Source of the DNA: Rhipicephalus microplus
Taxonomy: Eukaryota > Arthropoda > Arachnida > Ixodida > Ixodidae
Length of the DNA stretch: 64,000 nucleotides
Direction: 5' to 3'
Assembly: GCF_043290135.1 (NCBI RefSeq)
Contig: NW_027464602.1
Span: forward strand, 1,922,001 to 1,986,000
The notes under the pieces are model-generated. The model did no database searches. It was not told the origin of the DNA and saw nothing but the letters and a program-made list of their open reading frames with translations. The position numbers and the translations under genes were made by a program. Positions 1 to 11,640 of the stretch are shown here, one piece after another. Every line of letters starts with the position of its first letter. The first letter of the stretch is position 1.

Positions 1-31
1 AGAACATATCTTCAAAGCCATCAGCCCAAAG

Positions 32-39
32 AAAAAAAA
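32..39 (-). terminator. Oligo-T Pol III terminator of the typical unit
   Basis: Eight consecutive T on the minus strand, about 10 nt past the 3' end of the tRNA-like part. Runs of 5-9 T occupy the same position in nearly all units. Confidence 0.75.
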
Positions 40-59
40 GCACCGCACCACCACCGGGT

Positions 60-70
60 GGGCTCGAACC
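60..70 (-). promoter_or_regulatory. Pol III B box of the typical unit
   Basis: Minus strand GGTTCGAGCCC matches the B-box pattern GGTTCGANNCC (TFIIIC binding). A-to-B spacing is that of a normal tRNA gene. A large minority of units read AGTTTCGAGCC here (forward ctcgaaactcc), a weaker B box. Confidence 0.75.
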
Positions 71-103
71 TCCAACCTTTCGGTTAACAGCCAATCGCGC
101 TAG

Positions 104-115
104 CCAATTGCGCCA
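104..115 (-). promoter_or_regulatory. Pol III A box of the typical unit
   Basis: Minus strand TGGCGCAATTGG fits the A-box pattern TRGYNNARNNGG of tRNA genes and covers the D-arm start. The same 12-mer is kept in most units of the array. Confidence 0.75.
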
Positions 116-489
116 CGGAGACAGTCCTGCTGCACTCTCACCACCATTAGAACATATCTTTCAAGCTATCAGCCCAAGGAATAAAAAGCGCCGACACCAC
201 CGGGTGGGCTCGAACCTCCAACCTTTTGGTTAACGGCCGATCGCGCTAGCCAATTGCGCCACGGAGACAATCGTGCTGCAAGCTCACCACCATCAGAACA
301 TATCTTCAAAGCTAATAGTGCAAAGAAAAAAGCGCCACACCATCACCGGGTGGGCTCGAACCTCCAACCTTTCGGTTAACAGCCGATCGCGCAAGCCAAT
401 TGCGCCACGGAGACAGTCCTGCTCCACTCTCACCACCGTCAAAACATTTATTCAGAGCTATCACCCCAAAGAAAAAAAAGCGCCGCACC

Positions 490-562
490 ACCACCGGGAG
501 GGCTCGAAACTCCAACCCTTCGGTTTACAGCCGATCGCGCTAGCCCATTGCGCAACGAGGAC
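490..562 (-). tRNA. tRNA-Asn-like body with Tyr anticodon GTA
   Basis: The anticodon loop reads CTGTAAA instead of CTGTTAA, so the anticodon is GTA (complement of 526-528) in an otherwise Asn-type body. The variable loop also changes (GGGTT). At least nine more units share this: 2696-2768, 4906-4978, 8146-8218, 11383-11455, 11972-12044, 15209-15281, 17857-17929, 22287-22359 and 62764-62836. Most sit in one repeated context, next to the unit ending in forward tttattcagagc, so they spread by block duplication. The 5' strand is GTCCTCG, unlike most units. The B box is the weaker AGTTTCGAGCC form. Expression is unknown. Confidence 0.6.
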
Positions 563-3414
563 AGTCTTGCTCCACTCTCACCACCATCAGAACATATCTT
601 CAAAGCTATCAGCACAAAGAAAAAAAAAGCGCCGCACCACCACCGGGTGGGCTCTAACCTCCAACCTTTCGGTTAACAGCCGATTGCGCAAGCCAATTGC
701 GCCACGGAGACAGTCCTGCTCCACTCTCACCACCATCAGAACATATCTTCAAAGCTATCAGCCCAAAGAAAAAAAGCGCCGCACCACCACCGGGTGGGCT
801 CAAACCTCCAACCTTTCGGTTAACAGCCGATTGCGCTAGCCCATTGCGCCACGGAGACAGTCTTGCTCCCTTCTCACCACCATCAGAACATATCTTCAAA
901 GCTATCAGCCCAAAGAAAAAAAAGCGCCGCACCACCACCGGGTGGGCTCGAACCTCCAACCTTTCGGTTAACAGCCGATCGCACTAGCCAATTGCGCCAC
1001 GGAGACAGACATGCTCCACTCTCACCACCATCAGAACATATCTTCAAACCTATCAGCCCCAAAAAAAAAGCACCGCACCACCACCGGGCGGGCTGGAACC
1101 TCCAACCTTTCGGTTAACAGCCAATCGCGTTAGCCAATTGCGCCACGGAGACAGTCCTGCTCCACTCTCACCACCATCAGAACATATCTTCAAAGCTATC
1201 AGCACAAAGAGAAAAAAGCGCCGACACCACCGGGTGGGCTCGAACCTCCAACCTTTTGGTTAACGGCCGATCGCGCTAGCCAATTGCGCCACGGAGACAA
1301 TCGTGCTGCACGCTCACCACCATCAGAACATATCTTCAAAGCTATCAGTGCAAAGAAAAAAGCAACACAGCACTCCCGGGAGGGCTCGAAACTCCAACCT
1401 TTCGGTTAACCGCCCATCGCGCTAGCCCACTGCGTCACGGAGACAGTCTTGCTCCACTCTCACCACCATCAGAACATATCTTCAAAGCTATCAGCGCAAA
1501 GAAAAAAAGCACCGCACCACCACCGGGTGGGCTCGAACCTCCAACATTTCGGTTAACAGCCAATCGCGCTAGCCAATTGCGCCACGGAGACAGTCCTGCT
1601 CCACTCTCACCACCATCAGAACATATCTTCAAAGCTATCAGCACAAAGAAAAAAAAGCACCACACCATCATCGGGTGGGCTCGAACCTCCAACCTTTCGG
1701 TTAACAACCGATCGCGCAAGCCAATTGCACCACGGAGACAGTCCTGCTCCACACTCACCACCGTCAAAACATTTCTTCAGAGCTATCACCCCAAAGAAAA
1801 AAAAGCGCCGCACCACCACCGGGTAGGCTCGAAACTCCAACCTTTCGGTTAACAGCCGATCGCGCTAGCCGATTGCGCCATGGAGACAGTCCTGCTCCAC
1901 TCTCACCACCATCAGGACATATCTTCAAAGCCATCAGCCCAAAGAAAAAAAAGCACCGCACCACCACCGGGTGGGCTCGAACCTCCAACATTTCGGTTAA
2001 CAGCCAATCGCGCTAGCCAATTGCGCCACGGAGACAGTCCTGCTCCACTCTCACCACCATCAGAACATATCTTCAAAGCTATTAGCGCAAAGAAAAAAAG
2101 CGCCGCGCCACCACCGGGTGGGCTCGAGCCTCCAACCTTTCGGTTAACAGCCGATCGCGCTAACCCAATGCGCCAGGGGGACAGTCTTGCTCCACTCTCA
2201 CCACCATCAGAACATATCTTCAAAGCCATCAGCCCAAAGAAAAAAAGCACCGCACCACCACCGGGTGGGCTCGAACCTCCAACCTTTCGGTTAACAGCCA
2301 ATCGCGCTAGCCAATTGCGCCACGGAGACAGTCCTGCTGCACTCTCACCACCATTAGAACATATCTTTCAAGCTATCAGCCCAAGGAATAAAAAGCGCCG
2401 ACACCACCGGGTGGGCTCGAACCTCCAACCTTTCGGTTAACAGCCGATCGCGCTAGCCCATTGCGCCACGGAGATAGCCTTGCTCCACTCTCAACACCAT
2501 CAGAACATATCTTCAAAGCTATTAGCGCAAAGAAAAAAAGCGCCGCACCTCCACCGGGTGGGCTCGAACCTCCAACCTTTCGGTTAAAAGCCGATCGCGC
2601 TAGCCAATCGCGCCACGAAGACAGTCCTGCTCCACTTTCACCACCATCAGAACATATCTTCAAAGCTATTAGTGCAAAGTAAAAAGCAACACACCATTCC
2701 CGGGAGGGCTCGAAACTCCAACCCTTCGGTTTACAGCCGATCGCGCTAGCCCATTGCGCCACGAGGACAGTCTTGCTCCACTCTCACCACCAGCAGAACA
2801 TATCTTCAAAGCTATCAGCACAAAGAAAAAAAAAGCGGCGCACCACCACCGGGTGGGCTCGAACCTCCAACCTTTCGGTTAACAGCCGATTGCGCAAGCC
2901 AATTGCGCCACGGAGACAGTCCTGCTCCACTCTCACCACCATCAGAACATATCTTCAAAGCTATCAGCCCAAAGAAAAAAATACCGCACCACCACCGGGT
3001 GGGCTCGAACTTCCAACCTTTCGGTTAACAGCCAATCGCGCTAGCCAATTGCGCCACGGAGACAGTCCTGCTTCACTCTCACCACCATCAGAACATATCA
3101 ACAAAGCTATCAGCACAAAGAAAAAAAGCGCCACACCATCATCGGGTGGGCTCGAACCTCCAACCTTTCGGTTAACAACCGATCGCGCAAGACAATTGCG
3201 CCACGGAGACAGTCCTGCTCCACACTCACCACCGTCAAAACATTTCTTCAGAGCTATCACCCCAAAGAAAAAAAAGCGCCGCAACACCACCGGGTGGGCT
3301 CAAACCTCCAACCTTTCGGTTAACAGCCGATCGCGCAAGCCAATTGCGCCACGGAGACAGTCCTGCTTCACTCTCACCACCATCAGAACATATATTCAAA
3401 GCTATCAGCCCAAA

Positions 3415-3424
3415 GAATAGAAAG
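3415..3424 (-). other. Unit spacer with lost Pol III terminator
   Basis: The usual T run is replaced by minus-strand CTTTCTATTC, with no run longer than three T, so the unit to its right lacks a canonical stop. The same change is seen starting at about 5626, 10628, 11070, 14454, 14896 and 17544. Transcripts would be expected to read into the neighbouring unit. Confidence 0.6.
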
Positions 3425-3726
3425 CGCCGCGCCACCACCGGGTGGGCTCGAACCTCCAACTTTTCGGTTAACAGCCGATCGCGCTAGCCCATTGCGCCAC
3501 GGAGACAGCCTTGCTTCACTTTCAACACCATCAGAACATATCTTCAAAGCTATTAGCGCAAAGAAAAAAAGCGCCGCGCCACCACCGGGTGGGCTCGAAC
3601 CTCCAACCTTTCTGTTAACAGCCGATCGCGCTAGCCAATTGCGCCACGGAGACAGTCCTGCTCCATTTTCACCACCATCAGAACATATCTTCAAAGCTAT
3701 CAGCGCAAAGAAAAAAGCAACACACC

Positions 3727-3799
3727 ACTCCCGGGAGGGCTCGAACCTCCAACTTTTGGGTTAACAGCCGATCGCGCTGGCCAATTGCGCCACGGAGAC
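3727..3799 (-). tRNA. tRNA-Asn-like unit with fully paired T stem
   Basis: This copy represents the CCTCC subfamily (forward cccgggagggctcgaacctcc). T-stem strands GGAGG and CCTCC pair at all five positions, unlike the majority. The acceptor strands GTCTCCG and CGGGAGT pair except at 3-70, with U-U/A-A mismatches absent. The anticodon is GTT, but its stem has mismatches at 27-43 and 29-41. Related units, forward cacaccactcctgggagg with anticodon GTT, are frequent between 36700 and 54650. Confidence 0.6.
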
Positions 3800-4317
3800 C
3801 GTCCTGCTGCACTCTCACCACCATTAGAACATATCTTCAAAGCTATCAACACAAAGAAAAAAAAACGCCGCACCACCACCGGGTGGGCTCGAACCTCCAA
3901 CCTTTCGGTTAACAGCCGATCGCGCAAGCCAATTGCGCCACGGAGACAGTCCTGCTCCACTCTCACCACCATCAGAACATATCTTCAAAGCTGTCGGCCC
4001 AAAGAAAAAAAGCACCGCACCACCACCGGGTGGGCTCGAACCTCCAACCTTTCGGTCAACAGGTAATCGCGCTAGCCAATTGCGCCACGGAGACAGTCCT
4101 GCTCCACTCTCACCACCATCAGAACATATCTTCAAAGCTATCAGCACAAAGAAAAAAAAGCGGCACACTATCACCGCGTGGGCTCGAACCTCCAACCTTT
4201 CGGTTAACAGCCGATCGCGCTAGCCAACTGCGCCACGGAGACAGTCGTGCTCCACTCTCACCACCATCAGAACATATCTTCAAAGCTATCAGCCCAAAGA
4301 AAAAAAAGCGCCGCACC

Positions 4318-4390
4318 ACCTCCGGGTGGGCTCGAACCTCCAACCTTTCGGTTAACAGCAGATCGCGCTAGCCTATTGCCCCACGGAGAC
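4318..4390 (-). tRNA. tRNA-Asn-like unit with mismatch-free acceptor stem
   Basis: The 3' acceptor strand CGGAGGT pairs with GTCTCCG at all seven positions (two G-U). The D stem is damaged instead (GGGC opposite GCGC, one G-G). Units of this subfamily also lie at 41326-41398, 52679-52751 and 61883-61955, always followed on the plus strand by the class with forward caccgtcagaacatttcttc. Anticodon GTT. Confidence 0.55.
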
Positions 4391-7300
4391 AGTCGTGCTC
4401 CACTCTCACCACCGTCAGAACATTTCTTCAGAGCTATCACCCCAAAGAAAAAAAAGAGCCGCAGCACCACCGCGTGGGCTCGAACCTCCAACCTTTCGGT
4501 TAACAGCCGATCGCGCTAGCCAATTGCGCCACGAAGACAGTCCTGCTTCACTCTCACCACCATCAGAACATATCTTCGAACTATCAGCGCAAAAAACAGC
4601 GCCGCACCACCACCGGGTGGGCTCGAAACTCCAACTTTTTGGTTAACAGCCGATCGCGCTTGCCCATTGCGCCACGGGGACAGTCTTGCTCCACTCTCAC
4701 CACCATCAGAACATATCTTAAAAGCTATCAGCCCAAAGAAAAAAAAGCGCCGCACCACCACCGGGTGGGCTCGAACCTTCAACCTTTCGGATAACAGCTG
4801 ATCGCACTCGCCAATTGCGCCACGGAGGCAGTCGTGCTCCACTGTTACCACCATCAGAACATATCTTCAAAGCTATCAGCACAAAGAAAAAAAAAGCGCC
4901 GCACCATCACCGGGTGGGCTCGAAACTCCAACCCTTCGGTTTACAGCCGATCGCGCTAGCCCATTGCGCCACGAGGACAGTCTTGCTCCACTCTCACCAC
5001 CAGCAGAACATATCTTCAAAGCTATCAGCACAAAGAAAAAAAAAGCGCCGCACCACCACCGGGTGGGCTCGAACCTCCAACCTTTCGGTTAACAGCCGAT
5101 TGCGCAAGCCAATTGCGCCACGGAGACAGTCCTGCTCCACTCTCACCACCATCAGAACATATCTTCAAAGCTATCAGCCCAAAGAAAAAAAATACCGCAC
5201 CACCACCGGGTGGGCTCGAACTTCCAACCTTTCGGTTAACAGCCAATCGCGCTAGCCAATTGCGCCACGGAGACAGTCCTGCTTCACTCTCACCACCATC
5301 AGAACATATCTTCAAAGCTATCAGCACAAAGAAAAAAAGCGCCACACCATCATCGGGTGGGCTCGAACCTCCAACCTTTCGGTTAACAACCGATCGCGCA
5401 AGCCAATTGCGCCACGGAGACAGTCCTGCTCCACACTCACCACCGTCAAAACATTTCTTCAGAGCTATCACCCCAAAGAAAAAAAAGCGCCTCAACACCA
5501 CCGGGTGGGCTCAAACCTCCAACCTTTCGGTTAACAGCTGATCGCGCAAGCCAATTGCGCCACGGAGACAGTCCTGCTTCACTCTCACCACCATCAGAAC
5601 ATATATTCAAAGCTATCAGCCCAAAGAATAGAAAGCGCCGCGCCACCACCGGGTGGGCTCGAACCTCCAACTTTTCGGTTAACAGCCGATCGCGCTAGCC
5701 CATTGCGCCACGGAGACAGCCTTGCTTCACTTTCAACACCATCAGAACATATCTTCAAAGCTATTAGCGCAAAGAAAAAAAGTGCCGCGCCACCACCGGG
5801 TGGGCTCGAACCTCCAACCTTTCGGTTAACAGCCGATCGCGCTAGCCAAATGCGCCACGGAGACAGTCCTGCTCCATTTTCACCACCATCAGAACATATC
5901 TTCAAAGCTAATAGTGCAAAGAAAAAAGCGCCACACCATCACCAGGTGGGCTCTAACCTCCAACCATTCGGTTAACAGCCGATCGCGCAAGCCAATTGCG
6001 CCACAGAGACAGTCCTGCTCCACTCTCACCACCGTCAAAACATTTATTCAGAGCTATCACCCCAAAGAAAAAAAAGCGCCGCACCACCACCGGGAGGGCT
6101 CGAAACTCCAACCTTTCGGTTAGCAGCCGATCGCGCTAGTCCATTGCGCCACGGACACAGTCTTGCTCCACTCTCACCACCATCAGAACATATCTTCAAA
6201 GCTATCAGCGCAAAGAAAAAAAAGCGCCGCACCACCACCGGGTGGGCTCAAACCTCCAACCTTTCGGTTAACAGCCGATTGCGCTAGCCCATTGCGCCAC
6301 GGAGACAGTCTTGCTCCCTTCTCACCACCATCAGAACATATCTTCAAAGCTATCAGCCCAAAGAAAAAAAAAGCGCCGCACCACCACCGGGTGGGCTCGA
6401 ACCTCCAACCTTTCGGTTAACAGCCGATCGCACTAGCCAATTGCGCCACGGAGACAGACATGCTCCACTCTCACCACCAACAGAACATATCTTCAAACCT
6501 ATCAGCCCCAAAAAAAAAGCACCGCACCACCACCGGGCGGGCTGGAACCTCCAACCTTTCGGTTAACAGCCAATCGCGTTAGCCAACTGCGCCACGGAGA
6601 CAGTCCTGCTCCACTCTCACCACCATCAGAACATATCTTCAAAGCTATCAGCACAAAGAGAAAAAAGCGCCGACACCACCGGGTGGGCTCGAACCTCCAA
6701 CCTTTTGGTTAACGGCCGATCGCGCTAGCCAATTGCGCCACGGAGACAATCGTGCTGCACGCTCACCACCATCAGAACATATCTTCAAAGCTATCAGTGC
6801 AAAGAAAAAAGCAACACAGCACTCCCGGGAGGGCTCGAAACTCCAACCTTTCGGTTAACCGCCCATCGCGCTAGCCCACTGCGTCACGGAGACAGTCTTG
6901 CTCCACTCTCACCACCATCAGAACATATCTTCAAAGCTATCAGCGCAAAGAAAAAAAGCACCGCACCACCACCGGGTGGGCTCGAACCTCCAACATTTCG
7001 GTTAACAGCCAATCGCGCTAGCCAATTGCGCCACGGAGACAGTCCTGCTCCACTCTCACCACCATCTGAACATATCTTCAAAGCTATCAGCACAAAGAAA
7101 AAAAAGCACCACACCATCATCGGGTGGGCTCGAACCTCCAACCTTTCGGTTAACAACCGATCGCGCAAGCCAATTGCACCACGGAGACAGTCCTGCTCCA
7201 CACTCACCACCGTCAAAACATTTCTTCAGAGCTATCACCCCAAAGAAAAAAAAGCGCCGCACCACCACCGGGTAGGCTCGAAACTCCAACCTTTCGGTTA

Positions 7301-7814
7301 ACAGCCGATCGCGCTAGCCGATTGCGCCATGAGACAGTCCTGCTCCACTCTCACCACCATCAGAACATATCTTCAAAGCCATCAGCCCAAAGAAAAAAAA
7401 GCACCGCACCACCACCGGGTGGGCTCGAACCTCCAACATTTCGGTTAACAGCCAATCGCGCTAGCCAATTGCTCCACGGAGACAGTCCTGCTCCACTCTC
7501 ACCACCATCAGAACATATCTTCAAAGCTATTAGCGCAAAGAAAAAAAGCGCCGCGCCACCACCGGGTGGGCTCGAGCCTCCAACCTTTCGGTTAACAGCC
7601 GATCGCGCTAACCCAATGCGCCACGGGGACAGTCTTGCTCCACTCTCACCACCATCAGAACATATCTTCAAAGCCATCAGCCCAAAGAAAAAAAAGCACC
7701 GCACCACCACCGGGTGGGCTCGAACCTCCAACCTTTCGGTTAACAGCCAATCGCGCTAGCCAATTGCGCCACGGAGACAGTCCTGCTGCACTCTCACCAC
7801 CATTAGAACATATC

Positions 7815-10800
7815 TTTCAAGCTATCAGCCCAAGGAATAAAAAGCGCCGACACCACCGGGTGGGCTCGAACCTCCAACCTTTTGGTTAACGGCCGATCGC
7901 GCTAGCCAATTGCGCCACGGAGACAATCGTGCTGCAAGCTCACCACCATCAGAACATATCTTCAAAGCTAATAGTGCAAAGAAAAAAGCGCCACACCATC
8001 ACCGGGTGGGCTCGAACCTCCAACCTTTCGGTTAACAGCCGATCGCGCAAGCCAATTGCGCCACGGAGACAGTCCTGCTCCACTCTCACCACCGTCAAAA
8101 CATTTATTCAGAGCTATCACCCCAAAGAAAAAAAAGCGCCGCACCACCACCGGGAGGGCTCGAAACTCCAACCCTTCGGTTTACAGCCGATCGCGCTAGC
8201 CCATTGCGCAACGAGGACAGTCTTGCTCCACTCTCACCACCATCAGAACATATCTTCAAAGCTATCAGCACAAAGAAAAAAAAAGCGCCGCACCACCACC
8301 GGGTGGGCTCTAACCTCCAACCTTTCGGTTAACAGCCGATTGCGCAAGCCAATTGCGCCACGGAGACAGTCCTGCTCCACTCTCACCACCATCAGAACAT
8401 ATCTTCAAAGCTATCAGCCCAAAGAAAAAAAGCGCCGCACCACCACCGGGTGGGCTCAAACCTCCAACCTTTCGGTTAACAGCCGATTGCGCTAGCCCAT
8501 TGCGCCACGGAGACAGTCTTGCTCCCTTCTCACCACCATCAGAACATATCTTCAAAGCTATCAGCCCAAAGAAAAAAAAGCGCCGCACCACCACCGGGTG
8601 GGCTCGAACCTCCAACCTTTCGGTTAACAGCCGATCGCACTAGCCAATTGCGCCACGGAGACAGACATGCTCCACTCTCACCACCATCAGAACATATCTT
8701 CAAACCTATCAGCCCCAAAAAAAAAGCACCGCACCACCACCGGGCGGGCTGGAACCTCCAACCTTTCGGTTAACAGCCAATCGCGTTAGCCAATTGCGCC
8801 ACGGAGACAGTCCTGCTCCACTCTCACCACCATCAGAACATATCTTCAAAGCTATCAGCACAAAGAGAAAAAAGCGCCGACACCACCGGGTGGGCTCGAA
8901 CCTCCAACCTTTTGGTTAACGGCCGATCGCGCTAGCCAATTGCGCCACGGAGACAATCGTGCTGCACGCTCACCACCATCAGAACATATCTTCAAAGCTA
9001 TCAGTGCAAAGAAAAAAGCAACACAGCACTCCCGGGAGGGCTCGAAACTCCAACCTTTCGGTTAACCGCCCATCGCGCTAGCCCACTGCGTCACGGAGAC
9101 AGTCTTGCTCCACTCTCACCACCATCAGAACATATCTTCAAAGCTATCAGCGCAAAGAAAAAAAGCACCGCACCACCACCGGGTGGGCTCGAACCTCCAA
9201 CATTTCGGTTAACAGCCAATCGCGCTAGCCAATTGCGCCACGGAGACAGTCCTGCTCCACTCTCACCACCATCAGAACATATCTTCAAAGCTATCAGCAC
9301 AAAGAAAAAAAAGCACCACACCATCATCGGGTGGGCTCGAACCTCCAACCTTTCGGTTAACAACCGATCGCGCAAGCCAATTGCACCACGGAGACAGTCC
9401 TGCTCCACACTCACCACCGTCAAAACATTTCTTCAGAGCTATCACCCCAAAGAAAAAAAAGCGCCGCACCACCACCGGGTAGGCTCGAAACTCCAACCTT
9501 TCGGTTAACAGCCGATCGCGCTAGCCGATTGCGCCATGGAGACAGTCCTGCTCCACTCTCACCACCATCAGGACATATCTTCAAAGCCATCAGCCCAAAG
9601 AAAAAAAAGCACCGCACCACCACCGGGTGGGCTCGAACCTCCAACATTTCGGTTAACAGCCAATCGCGCTAGCCAATTGCGCCACGGAGACAGTCCTGCT
9701 CCACTCTCACCACCATCAGAACATATCTTCAAAGCTATTAGCGCAAAGAAAAAAAGCGCCGCGCCACCACCGGGTGGGCTCGAGCCTCCAACCTTTCGGT
9801 TAACAGCCGATCGCGCTAACCCAATGCGCCAGGGGGACAGTCTTGCTCCACTCTCACCACCATCAGAACATATCTTCAAAGCCATCAGCCCAAAGAAAAA
9901 AAGCACCGCACCACCACCGGGTGGGCTCGAACCTCCAACCTTTCGGTTAACAGCCAATCGCGCTAGCCAATTGCGCCACGGAGACAGTCCTGCTGCACTC
10001 TCACCACCATTAGAACATATCTTTCAAGCTATCAGCCCAAGGAATAAAAAGCGCCGACACCACCGGGTGGGCTCGAACCTCCAACCTTTTGGTTAACGGC
10101 CGATCGCGCTAGCCAATTGCGCCACGGAGACAATCGTGCTGCACGCTCACCACCATCAGAACATATCTTCAAAGCTATCAGTGCAAAGAAAAAAGCAACA
10201 CAGCACTCCCGGGAGGGCTCGAAACTCCAACCTTTCGGTTAACAGCACATCGCGCTAGCCCACTGCGTCACGGAGACAGTCTTGCTCCACTCTCACCACC
10301 ATCAGAACATATCTTCAAAGCTATCAGCGCAAAGAAAAAAAAGCGCCGCACCACCACCGGGTGGGCTCGAACCTCCAGCCTTTCGGTTAATGGCCGATCG
10401 CGCAAGCCAATTGCGCCACGGAGACAGACATGCTCCACTCTCACCACCATCAGAACATATCTTCAAAGCTATTAGTGCAAAGAAAAAAGCAGCACACCAC
10501 TCCCGGGAGGACTCGAAACTCCAACCTTTCGGTTAACAGCCGATCGCGCTAGCCAATTGCGCCAGGGAGACAGTCCTGCTCCACTCTCACCACCATTAGA
10601 ACATATCTTTCAAGCTATCAGCCCAAAGAATAGAAAGCGCCGCGCCACCACCGGGTGGGCTCGAACCTCCAACCTTTCGGTTAACAGCCGATCGCGCTAG
10701 CCAATTGCGCCACGGAGACAGTCCTGCTCCATTTTCACCACCATCAGAACATATCTTCAAAGCTATCAGCACAAAGAGAAAAAAGCGCCGCACCACCACC

Positions 10801-11640
10801 GGGTGGGCTCGAAACTCCAACCTTTCGGTTAACAGCCGATCGTGCTAGCCATTTGCGCCATGGAGACAGTCCTGCTCCACTCTCACCACCATCAGAACAT
10901 ATCTTCAAAGCTATTAGTGCAAAGAAAAAAGCAGCACACCACTCCCGGGAGGACTCGAAACTCCAACCTTTCGGTTAACAGCCGATCGCGCTAGCCAATT
11001 GCGCCAGGGAGACAGTCCTGCTCCACTCTCACCACCATTAGAACATATCTTTCAAGCTATCAGCCCAAAGAATAGAAAGCGCCGCGCCACCACCGGGTGG
11101 GCTCGAACCTCCAACCTTTCGGTTAACAGCCGATCGCGCTAGCCAATTGCGCCACGGAGACAGTCCTGCTCCATTTTCACCACCATCAGAACATATCTTC
11201 AAAGCTAATAGTGCAAAGAAAAAAGCGCCACACCATCACCGGGTGGGCTCGAACCTCCAACCTTTCGGTTAACAGCCGATCGCGCAAGCCAATTGCGCCA
11301 CGGAGACAGTCCTGCTCCACTCTCACCACCGTCAAAACATTTATTCAGAGCTATCACCCCAAAGAAAAAAAAGCGCCGCACCACCACCGGGAGGGCTCGA
11401 AACTCCAACCCTTCGGTTTACAGCCGATCGCGCTAGCCCATTGCGCAACGAGGACAGTCTTGCTCCACTCTCACCACCATCAGAACATATCTTCAAAGCT
11501 ATCAGCACAAAGAAAAAAAAAGCGCCGCACCACCACCGGGTGGGCTCTAACCTCCAACCTTTCGGTTAACAGCCGATTGCGCAAGCCAATTGCGCCACGG
11601 AGACAGTCCTGCTCCACTCTCACCACCATCAGAACATATC
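7815..11640. repeat. 3.83-kb higher-order repeat, copy 1
   Basis: Twenty-six units repeated in direct tandem with 11641-15466 at an offset of 3825-3826. Unit types and private variants (for example the GTA unit, the ATT unit and the terminator-loss spacers) recur in the same order, showing block duplication. Confidence 0.8.
10353..10425 (-). tRNA. tRNA-Asn-like unit with anticodon ATT and C33
   Basis: The loop reads CCATTAA, giving ATT (complement of 10389-10391) with U33 replaced by C. Two further copies lie at 14179-14251 and 16680-16752. All three come from related blocks of segment 1. Confidence 0.55.

Larger units (their letters stand above)
50..122 (-). tRNA. tRNA-Asn(GTT)-like unit, typical copy
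   Basis: First complete unit and a good example of the majority type. Minus-strand order: acceptor strand GTCTCCG, D-arm GCGC/GCGC with loop AATTGGCTA, anticodon loop CTGTTAA (anticodon GTT, complement of 86-88), variable AGGTT, T-loop TTCGAGC, 3' acceptor strand CGGTGGT. The D stem pairs fully. The acceptor has a U-U mismatch at 4-69 and G-U pairs at 1-72 and 2-71. The T stem GGAGG/CCACC has an A-A mismatch, and the anticodon stem has an A-A at 27-43. No CCA is encoded, as expected for an animal nuclear tRNA. It is probably a weak or pseudo tRNA gene. Its Asn identity elements (GTT anticodon) are intact. Confidence 0.75.
1..2430. repeat. Higher-order block, partial copy (offset 7656)
   Basis: Nearly identical to 7657-10086 at a constant offset of 7656, diverging at forward ctttcggttaacag versus cttttggttaacgg. 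A third relative covers about 11711-13912. A shorter one covers about 6290-7690 (offset 5449 from 840-2240) and has a single-base deletion at 7330. Confidence 0.8.
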
